Program-made: the position numbers and the translations under genes
In this document: positions 24,075 to 31,294 of the stretch, in pieces
Layout: every line of letters begins with the position of its first letter
Numbering within the stretch: the first letter of the stretch is position 1
Assembly: GCA_015068565.1 (NCBI GenBank)
Contig: SVKG01000002.1
Coordinates: forward strand, 1 to 39,325
Direction: 5' to 3'
Source of the DNA: Oscillospiraceae bacterium
GTDB lineage: Bacteria; Bacillota; Clostridia; UMGS1810
DNA: 39,325 nucleotides
The notes under the pieces: generated by a model
Database searches by the model: none
What the model was told of the DNA's origin: nothing
Seen by the model: only the letters and a program-made list of their open reading frames with translations

Positions 24075-25265
24075 TTAATTATTTTTTTCCAAAATTTCTA
24101 CCGCTTTTTTAAGTTGACTGTCTTTTTCATAAGGAATGCTGTTTACGGGCACATTTTTAACATCTTCGTCAAGGGTAACCTCATGGGCGGGTGTTATACC
24201 CGTTTTATCTATGCAAGTGCCTCCGGGGGTGTAATATTTGGCGGCTGTCACCTTAAACGCCGTTCCGTCGCCAAGTTCAAATATACTCTGAACACTACCC
24301 TTTCCAAAGGTTTTCTCGCCTACAAGCACACCCATTCCGCTGTCTGCAAGTGCTCCGGCAAGGGCTTCTGCCGCACTGGCGCTATTACCGTTGATGAGCA
24401 CACATATCGGAAAATCCACACATCTTGCATCGGAATCATACCTGGTTTCGTTGCCCTGTTTATCTTTTATGGTGATAATATTACCCTTAGGCATCAAAAC
24501 ATCTGCAACATCAACAAGGCTATCGAGTGTGCCGCCGGGATTATTACGAAGGTCTATTACAAGACTTGTGATTTGCTGTGTACGCAGGGCTCTGAGACTT
24601 TCTTTAAATTCTTCGCCGGTTTTTTCGCCGAAACTTGAAATCCTGATATAGCCGATACCGTCTGTCAGCATTTTGCCCTGAGCAGTTACGGCAACAACTT
24701 TTTTCCTTGCAACAGATACATCAAAAACTTCTTCGCCCCTCTTGATGGTAAGGTTTACAGTCTTGCCGTCTTCTGTCTTTCCGTCACCTTTAATAAGGTT
24801 GATTGCCTCGGTATAGTTTGAATAATCCACATTGGTATCTCCGACTTTTATAATCTTATCGCCGGGCAAAATACCTGCCTCCGCCGCAGGAGAATGGTCA
24901 AAAGGTGATATTACCGTTATAAGCATATCGCTGTCTATAAAAACCTCTATGCCTATACCTACATAATCACCCTCCACACTCTGCTTCATATCGGCATAGG
25001 ATTCTTTATCAATATACGAAGTGTAAGGATCGCCAAGACCGTAAGTATATGCCGCAAGGGACAGATCCGTCATCTTTTCTTTATCGTAATCGTAAATGTA
25101 ATATGCATCTATAAGCGCATCAATTTTGCCGATTTTCTGCATACCGTCGTTGGCAAAGGAGGATAGCGACATAATCACACTGCCACCTAAGACAAACACA
25201 AAAAGTAATGCTGTAACTACAAAGGTTATAATCGCTGTAATGATGATTTTATTTTTAGTTGACAT
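24075..25265 (-). CDS. S41-family carboxyl-terminal processing protease (CtpA/CtpB type)
   Basis: 396 residues. An N-terminal signal anchor (about residues 6-33) places it outside the membrane. A PDZ domain follows (SPAAEAGILPGDKIIKVGD), then the tail-specific protease domain with DLRNNPGGTLDSLVDVAD. The serine is in INGNSASAAEALA near residue 295 and the lysine in GEKTFGKGSVQ near residue 320. These enzymes cut exposed C-termini; in Bacillus CtpB cleaves SpoIVFA in sporulation, and other members trim cell-wall hydrolase regulators. It is the last gene behind ftsE-ftsX-M23, an arrangement often seen in Firmicutes. GGGAG lies 14 bp before the ATG. Confidence 0.94.
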   Translation of the reverse strand: MSTKNKIIITAIITFVVTALLFVFVLGGSVIMSLSSFANDGMQKIGKIDALIDAYYIYDYDKEKMTDLSLAAYTYGLGDPYTSYIDKESYADMKQSVEGDYVGIGIEVFIDSDMLITVISPFDHSPAAEAGILPGDKIIKVGDTNVDYSNYTEAINLIKGDGKTEDGKTVNLTIKRGEEVFDVSVARKKVVAVTAQGKMLTDGIGYIRISSFGEKTGEEFKESLRALRTQQITSLVIDLRNNPGGTLDSLVDVADVLMPKGNIITIKDKQGNETRYDSDARCVDFPICVLINGNSASAAEALAGALADSGMGVLVGEKTFGKGSVQSIFELGDGTAFKVTAAKYYTPGGTCIDKTGITPAHEVTLDEDVKNVPVNSIPYEKDSQLKKAVEILEKNN

Positions 25266-25321
25266 ATTTTCAGCACACTCCCTAAATTATACTATTCACC
25301 CTCAAAAACTTTATTCAACAA

Positions 25322-25355
25322 TTTGGACAGAACACAAATATATGTTCTGTCCAAC
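25322..25355 (-). terminator. 12-bp hairpin behind the M23 hydrolase gene (weak terminator or processing element)
   Basis: TTGGACAGAACA (25323-25334) pairs perfectly with TGTTCTGTCCAA (25343-25354) around an 8-nt loop, 4 bp after the stop codon. In the direction of transcription it is followed by ATTGTTG, not a clean T run. It may reduce expression of the downstream S41 gene rather than fully end the transcript. Confidence 0.6.
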
Positions 25356-25358
25356 AAA

Positions 25359-26507
25359 TTATTGCAGATAAGACATGGGGTTTACAGGGGAACCGTTTAC
25401 CTGTACCTCAAAATGTATATGAGGACCGGTGGAATATCCCGTGGAACCAACCTTGGCTATAACCTGACCTCTTGTGACTCTCTGCCCTTTGCTTACAATA
25501 AGTTTACTGTTATGTGCATAAAGAGTGGTTAGTCCGCCTCCGTGATTGATTACTACATAATTACCCCAGGCGTTGTTCCAGCCGGAGATGATTACAGTGC
25601 CGTCTGCCGCCGCAAGAACATCTGTTCCATAAGCGGCACCTATATCCATACCTGTATGCTGCTTATATACTCCCAATGTGGGGTGGACACGCATACTGAA
25701 AGGTGACGTCACTCTGTAAGAATTAGTGGAGGGCCAGAGGAGTTTTCCGCCTACATACTTGGAGGTGTCTCCCGATACAAGACGGGCAATCTCACGTTGT
25801 GCCTCGTACTCGGCTTCCTTAGCCTTGCGCATCTCCTGTGTAATCTCTTTTTCACTCGCGGCAAGGTCATCGAGTATCTTCTGACTTGCTGCTTTCTTTT
25901 CGGCAAGAGCACGTTTTTTTGCCATGCTCTGCTCCATAACGTCCATTACCTGTGCGCGTTCGTTTTCTATCTCTATTTTGAGTGCTTCTATTATCTGTTC
26001 GTTTTCTTTAAGTTCGTTTAAAAGGTTATTGTCATAAGCCGCTATCTGCTCAACAACGTCCATCCTTGTAAAGAAATCTTCGAGGGAGTTGGCGTTTATA
26101 AGAACTTCAAGATATGTAACCGAACCTTTTTCCACTATAAGTTTAACACGCTTTTTATACGACTCAAACTGCTTACTGCTAAGTTCGTGAGCCGCCGCAA
26201 GTTCTGCATCCTTTGCTTCGATACGGTCATTGATTTCCTCTATCTGGGCATCAAGAGCATCTATCTCTGCCTGAACAGCCGCTACGTCTTTATCTATACG
26301 CGCCTTATTGGCCTGTTCCTGCTTCTTTTTAGCATTATTGTCGTTAAGTTTTTTGTTAAGTTCCTGTTGTTGCTGCTGTGCCTTCTGCAATCTTTCTTTC
26401 GCAGAGGCGGCGCTTACGTTGAACGGTATCACCGAAAGCAAACTCACAGCCACAAAAGCGGCGAGGGCTATCCATGCAAGGACTCTTACAAATTTTCTGT
26501 TCCGCAT
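25359..26507 (-). CDS. Secreted murein hydrolase with coiled coil and M23 domain (EnvC-like, likely FtsEX partner)
   Basis: 382 residues. The N-terminal signal peptide (RVLAWIALAAFVAVSLLSVIPFNVSAASA) is followed by a long coiled coil (about residues 35-245) rich in Glu, Lys, Ala and Gln. The C-terminal M23/LytM domain keeps the metal ligands: HTGMDIG near residue 282 and GPHIHFEV near residue 361. EnvC in Escherichia coli is a degenerate activator; here the zinc motifs are complete, so it may itself cut peptide cross-links. It follows ftsX by 25 bp, which fits the idea that FtsEX opens the coiled coil to switch it on, as with CwlO or PcsB. GGAGA precedes the ATG. Confidence 0.94.
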   Translation of the reverse strand: MRNRKFVRVLAWIALAAFVAVSLLSVIPFNVSAASAKERLQKAQQQQQELNKKLNDNNAKKKQEQANKARIDKDVAAVQAEIDALDAQIEEINDRIEAKDAELAAAHELSSKQFESYKKRVKLIVEKGSVTYLEVLINANSLEDFFTRMDVVEQIAAYDNNLLNELKENEQIIEALKIEIENERAQVMDVMEQSMAKKRALAEKKAASQKILDDLAASEKEITQEMRKAKEAEYEAQREIARLVSGDTSKYVGGKLLWPSTNSYRVTSPFSMRVHPTLGVYKQHTGMDIGAAYGTDVLAAADGTVIISGWNNAWGNYVVINHGGGLTTLYAHNSKLIVSKGQRVTRGQVIAKVGSTGYSTGPHIHFEVQVNGSPVNPMSYLQ

Positions 26508-26532
26508 AAGTTTCTCCTTGAATTTTGACTTA

Positions 26533-27429
26533 TCACACCTGCAAATACTTTCTCATAGAAAGGGCACTTCCCAATGCGCCGATTGACACGCCCACACCTA
26601 TAAAGGGAAGCAAAATTACATGCCATATATCACCGAAATTTCTAAGTGCCACGATGGCCCCCGCAGGAATTGAACCAAGGGCAGACAAACCCGCAACATA
26701 GCAGGACTGCACTATGAAAAACGCTATAATGGCTCCTGCAAAGCCCACTATCATTCCCTCTATCATAAAGGGCCAACGGATAAATGCATCGGTTGCGCCT
26801 ACGTATTTCATAATATTTATTTCTTTACGTCTTGCATAAACAGCAAGTTTGATGGTGTTTGAAATTATAAACACGCTTATAAACATAAATATAATTATAA
26901 TCCATACCGAAATGTGACGGATTGCATTGGTGATTGAATACACAATGTTTATCATATCCTGTCTGTTTTCCACACGGAGAACGCCGTCTATCTTTGATAT
27001 TGCATCGGCTTTTTCTTTTGTTTCGGATATGTCGTGAAGGGTAACCTTAAAGGAATCGTCAATTATATCATCGGGCAGACCGCTGTATGACACAAGTTCC
27101 TCCTCAGTAAGTCCCGCTTTGAATTTTGCAAAGGTTTCCTCGCCACGTTCAAAGGTGATATTACTGATACCCTCCATGGCTCTGATAGAGTTGCTGATAC
27201 TCTGTATCTTGCCGCCGTCACTGGCTTCCTGAGTTATATAAACCTGTATCTGGCACTGGTCTGCAACCTGGTCGCCGAAAAAGTTTATATTAACAGTAAC
27301 CACAAGGAACACGCCAAAAACAAACAGACAGGCGACTATTATAAAAAGCGATGCAAGGCTCATGAGTCCATTTTTGAAAATATTGCCCATAGCCTCGTAT
27401 GTAAACCGTCTTGCATTTCTAATTAGCAT
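26533..27429 (-). CDS. ftsX: Cell division ABC transporter permease FtsX
   Basis: 298 residues from the ATG at 27429, with AAGGTGG before it; the frame upstream belongs to ftsE overlap. Topology is four membrane segments: one near residues 24-48, an extracytoplasmic domain of about 130 residues (containing VYITQEASDGG and VTLHDISETKEKADAIS), then three in the C-terminal FtsX domain with KLAVYARRKEINIMKYVGATDAFIRWPF. FtsX passes ATP-driven movement from FtsE to a wall hydrolase outside. The start overlaps the end of ftsE by 11 bp. Confidence 0.96.
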   Translation of the reverse strand: MLIRNARRFTYEAMGNIFKNGLMSLASLFIIVACLFVFGVFLVVTVNINFFGDQVADQCQIQVYITQEASDGGKIQSISNSIRAMEGISNITFERGEETFAKFKAGLTEEELVSYSGLPDDIIDDSFKVTLHDISETKEKADAISKIDGVLRVENRQDMINIVYSITNAIRHISVWIIIIFMFISVFIISNTIKLAVYARRKEINIMKYVGATDAFIRWPFMIEGMIVGFAGAIIAFFIVQSCYVAGLSALGSIPAGAIVALRNFGDIWHVILLPFIGVGVSIGALGSALSMRKYLQV

Positions 27430-28105
27430 AACTGTACCCACCTTTTTTCTCATCATGGGCAATGGCTCCGCCCTCAACATGAATAACACGTTTCTGCATT
27501 GTATTTACTATATCCTTGGCATGGGTTGACATAACAACGGTGGTTCCACGTCTGTTGATTGTTTCCATAATCTCCATTATATCCTTTGCCGTTGCAGGGT
27601 CAAGGTTTCCGGTAGGCTCGTCCGCTATAAGAACGGCAGGATTGTTTACAATCGCACGGGCGATTGATACCCTCTGCTGTTCACCGCCGGAGAGTTCATT
27701 AGGATACATATTTGCCTTATGGGTAAGCCCCACCATACTGAGCACATTAGGTACCTGACGGCGAATCTCCCTGCGGGATGCGCCTACAATCTCCATAGCG
27801 TAGGCAATATTGTCATAGGCAGTTTTATTGGGCAGGAGTCTGAAATCCTGAAAAACCACCCCGATTGTACGCCTGAAATACGGAATCTCCTTACGGGTAA
27901 GGGAGCACACATCGACACCGTTTATAACGATATTGCCGCTGGTGGGCTCAATCTCTTTCATCATAAGTTTTACAAGAGTGGATTTGCCGGCAGCAGACGT
28001 GCCTACAAGAAATACAAACTCACCCTTTTCGATAAACATATTAACATCATGCAGTGCCTGAACGCCGTTTTCGTACGTTTTCGACACATTCTCCATCAAT
28101 ATCAT
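27419..28105 (-). CDS. ftsE: Cell division ATP-binding protein FtsE
   Basis: 228 residues, a complete ABC ATPase. It shows Walker A GTSAAGKST (about residues 35-43, with Ala-Ala in place of the common Gly-Ala), the Q-loop VVFQDFRLLP typical of FtsE, signature LSGGEQQRVSIARAI, Walker B VLIADEPTGNLD, and the H-switch STHAKD. It binds FtsX at the septal membrane and is thought to control a peptidoglycan hydrolase. GAGGT precedes the ATG. The regulator gene upstream ends 8 bp before it, so all five genes from the regulator to the S41 protease probably form one unit. Confidence 0.97.
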   Translation of the reverse strand: MILMENVSKTYENGVQALHDVNMFIEKGEFVFLVGTSAAGKSTLVKLMMKEIEPTSGNIVINGVDVCSLTRKEIPYFRRTIGVVFQDFRLLPNKTAYDNIAYAMEIVGASRREIRRQVPNVLSMVGLTHKANMYPNELSGGEQQRVSIARAIVNNPAVLIADEPTGNLDPATAKDIMEIMETINRRGTTVVMSTHAKDIVNTMQKRVIHVEGGAIAHDEKKGGYSYAN

Positions 28106-28113
28106 AATACACC

Positions 28114-29202
28114 TCAGATTTTTAAGGATGTTGTCTTTAAGTACTTATTAACCATCATGGCTACCTTGAAAATAATAGCCTCGTCAAATATTCTTAAATC
28201 CAGACCTGTTATCTTCTGGATTTTATCCAGTCGGTACACAAGGGTGTTTCTGTGAACATACAGTTGTCTTGATGTTTCCGATACATTGAGGTTGTTTTCA
28301 AAGAACTTTTTGATTGTTTCGATAATTTCGCCGTCAAGTTCGCTGATGGAACCTTTTTTGAACACCTCACTAAGGAACAGTTGACATACAGTAGTAGGCA
28401 ACTGATATATGAGTCTGCCTATTCCCAGATCCTCGTAACTTACGATATGCTTTTCGTCCTCGAACACTTTGCCCACTTCCAGCGCAACCTGTGCCTCTTT
28501 ATATGAGGTGGCAATTTCTTTGATATTGGAAATAAGCGTTCCTATACCGATATTTACCTTCTTAACCAGTGCCTCGGAGGTAATTGTATCTGCTATCTGG
28601 GTCGCAAGATTCTGCAAGGTTTTAAGATCAACTTCCCCGTCAAATTCCTTTACAAGAGCGATATCTGTGCCGTCAATATTGACAACATAATCGCTGTTTT
28701 TGTTGGGGAACATATTTTCCAGTATTTCAAGAACAGAGAAATCCCCTGTGTTCTCGGACCGGATCAAAAACACCGCACGGTAAACATCAATAGGAAGATG
28801 CAGTTCTGCTGCTTTTGCAAGTACGTCGCCCGGCAAAACATTATCAAGCAGGAAGTTCTTGATAAAGTTGATATGATTATACTTATCGTCGTACAAGGCT
28901 TTTATGGAAGTGAAATTTATTTTCAAAATTTCCGCAAAACTTCTCGACATTGCATCGTCACCACGTACAAACACTATAAAATCCACCCTGCCCATATCCT
29001 GAACAGATCTGTATGTATAGCCATTATAGGAAAATGTGTCAAGGTTATCGTTAGCAAAATTAAGCACACATTCAAGGTCGGCATCCGAAATTATGGAATC
29101 TGTACTGGAAATGACAGTTCCGCTGTCTAAAATAATGCCCACGTCTCTGCCCATGGCATCCTTAAACTGGCGTGTTATCTGCTGAAAATAACGTGTGTTC
29201 AA
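28114..29202 (-). CDS. PucR/CdaR-family transcriptional regulator
   Basis: 362 residues. The N-terminal third is a putative sensory region (YFQQITRQFKDAMGRDVGIILDSGTVISS, reminiscent of the sugar-diacid recognition domain of CdaR). A GGDEF-like middle domain contains VNIGIGTLISNIKEIATSYKEA, and the C-terminal PucR helix-turn-helix is LNVSETSRQLYVHRNTLVYRLDKIQKITGLDL. Members control varied catabolic genes; the ligand here is unknown. The start is TTG, with GAGGTGA just before it. It stands at the head of ftsE-ftsX and may control its own operon, though this is inference from position. Confidence 0.92.
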   Translation of the reverse strand: MNTRYFQQITRQFKDAMGRDVGIILDSGTVISSTDSIISDADLECVLNFANDNLDTFSYNGYTYRSVQDMGRVDFIVFVRGDDAMSRSFAEILKINFTSIKALYDDKYNHINFIKNFLLDNVLPGDVLAKAAELHLPIDVYRAVFLIRSENTGDFSVLEILENMFPNKNSDYVVNIDGTDIALVKEFDGEVDLKTLQNLATQIADTITSEALVKKVNIGIGTLISNIKEIATSYKEAQVALEVGKVFEDEKHIVSYEDLGIGRLIYQLPTTVCQLFLSEVFKKGSISELDGEIIETIKKFFENNLNVSETSRQLYVHRNTLVYRLDKIQKITGLDLRIFDEAIIFKVAMMVNKYLKTTSLKI

Positions 29203-29239
29203 AATATCACCTCATTTTAAATTTACACCTCTACTATAC

Positions 29240-29268
29240 ATAATACTATTTTTTTGTTTATTTTGCAA
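29240..29268 (-). promoter_or_regulatory. Sigma-A promoter for the regulator-ftsEX operon
   Basis: On the - strand TTGCAA (29263-29268), 17 nt, TATTAT (29240-29245), 37 bp before the TTG start. The rest of the gap up to 29353 is AT-rich with no other clear signal. Confidence 0.75.
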
Positions 29269-29353
29269 GGATAAAAAGCATATTTTTTATAAAAATTGTA
29301 GGATTTTTTGGCTGCGGATACACTTTTTAGCCGAAGTTATCCAAAAAAATACA

Positions 29354-29390
29354 CAAAAACCGCCGTTGAGTTTTATCTCGTCGGCGGTTG
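29354..29390 (-). terminator. Terminator after the VanW-family gene
   Basis: AACCGCCG (29358-29365) pairs with CGGCGGTT (29382-29389), extended inward by TGAG/CTCG with one mismatch. On the - strand a T run follows. It lies 4 bp behind the stop codon. Confidence 0.88.
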
Positions 29391-29393
29391 TTA

Positions 29394-31166
29394 TTATTGT
29401 ACCAATTCGTTTGTGGTGCTCTCCATTGTTGCCGTTCCTTCCGTTACTGTTTCCTCTGCTGTGGGCTGAACATTTTGTGCTGCTTCGTCAGAAGTTATGT
29501 CGGTTTCTGAGGGTGTGTCGCTCACGGGAACTTCTGCCGTCGCCTCCTCTGCCATTTCATCTCCGACACCTTCGGCAATATCCCCCTCTGCATCGGGGAG
29601 TTCCTCTGCTATCTCACCCTCGGGCAAGACTTCTTCCGGTTTGGGCGGAACAAGGACTATTTTATGAATAGGACTGTATACGCTTTTATGGATAAACTTA
29701 CTGGACACAACCTTACCGTCTTCCACAACTTTTTTATATGTGTTTACAACGGCACCATTGCTTCCGGTTTGTTTAACTTTTGTCTGACCCTCGGCAATGG
29801 TTTCATCTTCTTCCTCTCTAACGGAGAAAGGAGTCGAACTTACCCACTCTGTCCAGATTTCTACCTGTTTATCAGAGGTTTTTTTGCCGTGTACGGAAAC
29901 TGTAAGTATACCGCCACTCGCATGAGCGGTTATTTTAACAGGGTCTGCATACTGATTTTTGAACTTGAAATCTATACTGCCATAGGAAACAGTGGCATCT
30001 CTGCCCAAAGAAACATACGCTACGGGCAATGAATGGGCGGTACGGGAAACTATCTCCAAATCCGCATACAGCACCGCATTATACAAAGTAGAGGACACCT
30101 GACATATTCCGCCGCCAAGACCGTCTACCACTTCGCCCCCCGCATAAACCTTTGCTCCGGCAAAGCCCCTTGCCTCGGTTCTTTCGCCCACAAGGGCGTT
30201 ATACGAAAAGACATCCCCCTGTTTTAAAACTACATTATTTATATTACGGGCGGCCAAGGATACGTTTTTCGTTCTGCCAACCTCGCCGGGGTTATATTTG
30301 GTTGTATATGTGCCAAGGCAATCACCGAACATGGATTTATCCAGTTCCTCCAATGTCATCTCAGGTGCCACCACGATTACGGGGATAAAATATTCTTTTG
30401 AGTTCTTTAAATTATCCTTCAATATCGCCTCTGCCTCGGAAACATCAAAATCAATTCCGTCGGCACTTTCTGTATACGAAATCCGCATATTTGAAATGGA
30501 ATATTCCGCGTTTACGGGCTTTTTGGCGTATTGTTCGTAAAGTTTTTCGGCAGACAGCAAAGTGGGATTTACCGTCTCTATAACAAGTTCTATCGAATCA
30601 GGCTTTTCGGTTGCCGCCGAAACAACATCTTTACGGAATTTATCTCGGCTTACATCAAGCCCCTCACTGCCGTTTGTTATATAAAGTTTATCACCTTCGA
30701 GGCGGATTTGAGGTTCTACCGACGGAGTTCGCATATCCCCGATATGTTCCTCAAACACAGCATCAAGTTTTTTATCATCCCATTTAATCTCTATGGGCAA
30801 GTCAACGGGGTTAAACATAACATTGAAGATATTACCGATACGGTTGAATATATTTTCGTCTCTGCCGTAAGCGTGGGCAGTTGATACGGTTTTTTCAGCA
30901 TCACATTCAAGGTCTATATCATCAGAAGCAACAGTAAACCGTCTGCCCTCACACACAAACTCAGGCAGTTTAGTATAAAAATCTTTGCTCTGCAACAGTT
31001 GCATTGCTTCCTCTGTGGTTTTACCGCCAAGGTCAACTCCGCCAACCGATATGCCGTTATAAATCCTGCCGTTAAACGTGAGCAAAGCCAAAAGCGCTAT
31101 CGCTGCCGCAACAACAATAGCAGATACAATTATAATAATCTTAGTTGTCATTTTCATATTCTTCAT
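29394..31166 (-). CDS. Membrane-anchored VanW-family protein with peptidoglycan-binding and G5 domains
   Basis: 590 residues from the ATG at 31166 (GGTGGGG with a 6-nt spacer); further in-frame ATGs follow at 31157 and 31151. A membrane segment (about residues 8-31) precedes two YoaR-like putative peptidoglycan-binding repeats (GISVGGVDLGGKTTEEA starts the first). The VanW domain holds YNPGEVGRTKNVSLAARNIN, GDVFSYN and GGGICQVSSTLYNAVL. A C-terminal G5 domain (EIWTEW to VLVPPKPEE) comes before a tail of about 80 residues rich in Glu, Ala and Thr. VanW was first seen in a vancomycin-resistance cluster but has no proven role there. It probably binds cell wall. Confidence 0.93.
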   Translation of the reverse strand: MKNMKMTTKIIIIVSAIVVAAAIALLALLTFNGRIYNGISVGGVDLGGKTTEEAMQLLQSKDFYTKLPEFVCEGRRFTVASDDIDLECDAEKTVSTAHAYGRDENIFNRIGNIFNVMFNPVDLPIEIKWDDKKLDAVFEEHIGDMRTPSVEPQIRLEGDKLYITNGSEGLDVSRDKFRKDVVSAATEKPDSIELVIETVNPTLLSAEKLYEQYAKKPVNAEYSISNMRISYTESADGIDFDVSEAEAILKDNLKNSKEYFIPVIVVAPEMTLEELDKSMFGDCLGTYTTKYNPGEVGRTKNVSLAARNINNVVLKQGDVFSYNALVGERTEARGFAGAKVYAGGEVVDGLGGGICQVSSTLYNAVLYADLEIVSRTAHSLPVAYVSLGRDATVSYGSIDFKFKNQYADPVKITAHASGGILTVSVHGKKTSDKQVEIWTEWVSSTPFSVREEEDETIAEGQTKVKQTGSNGAVVNTYKKVVEDGKVVSSKFIHKSVYSPIHKIVLVPPKPEEVLPEGEIAEELPDAEGDIAEGVGDEMAEEATAEVPVSDTPSETDITSDEAAQNVQPTAEETVTEGTATMESTTNELVQ

Positions 31167-31195
31167 ACATAACCCCACCGTATATGTGAAATTGG

Positions 31196-31237
31196 TTTTT
31201 TCAAAACACACAACGGGTATTGTATGTTTTGAAAAAA
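31196..31237 (-). other. 18-bp inverted repeat in the VanW leader, overlapping the POR terminator tail
   Basis: TTTTTTCAAAACACACAA (31196-31213) and TTGTATGTTTTGAAAAAA (31220-31237) pair over 18 positions around a 6-nt loop. The single non-complementary position is a G-U pair if the - strand is transcribed but a C-A mismatch on the + strand. Its right arm is the T run of the pyruvate oxidoreductase terminator. It could be a second terminator arm, a leader structure for the VanW gene or an operator. Confidence 0.55.
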
Positions 31238-31267
31238 AGGCGAGAGCACATCAAGTACTCTCGCCTA
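31233..31267 (-). terminator. Terminator after pyruvate:ferredoxin oxidoreductase
   Basis: AGGCGAGAG (31238-31246) pairs with CTCTCGCCT (31258-31266); on the - strand T6-7 follow. It lies 28 bp behind the stop. Confidence 0.93.
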
Positions 31268-31294
31268 AAACTAAGCACTCGTCAAGGATTAAAA

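Noticed and set aside
27419-27489. ftsX starting at 27489
   Set aside because: This would put 70 bp of overlap inside ftsE with no family similarity; the ATG at 27429 has a good ribosome binding site and begins as FtsX does.
29394-31166. Vancomycin resistance locus, because of the VanW match
   Set aside because: No vanH, vanA/B, vanX or vanRS genes are present; VanW-domain proteins with G5 and peptidoglycan-binding repeats are common in Clostridia without resistance.
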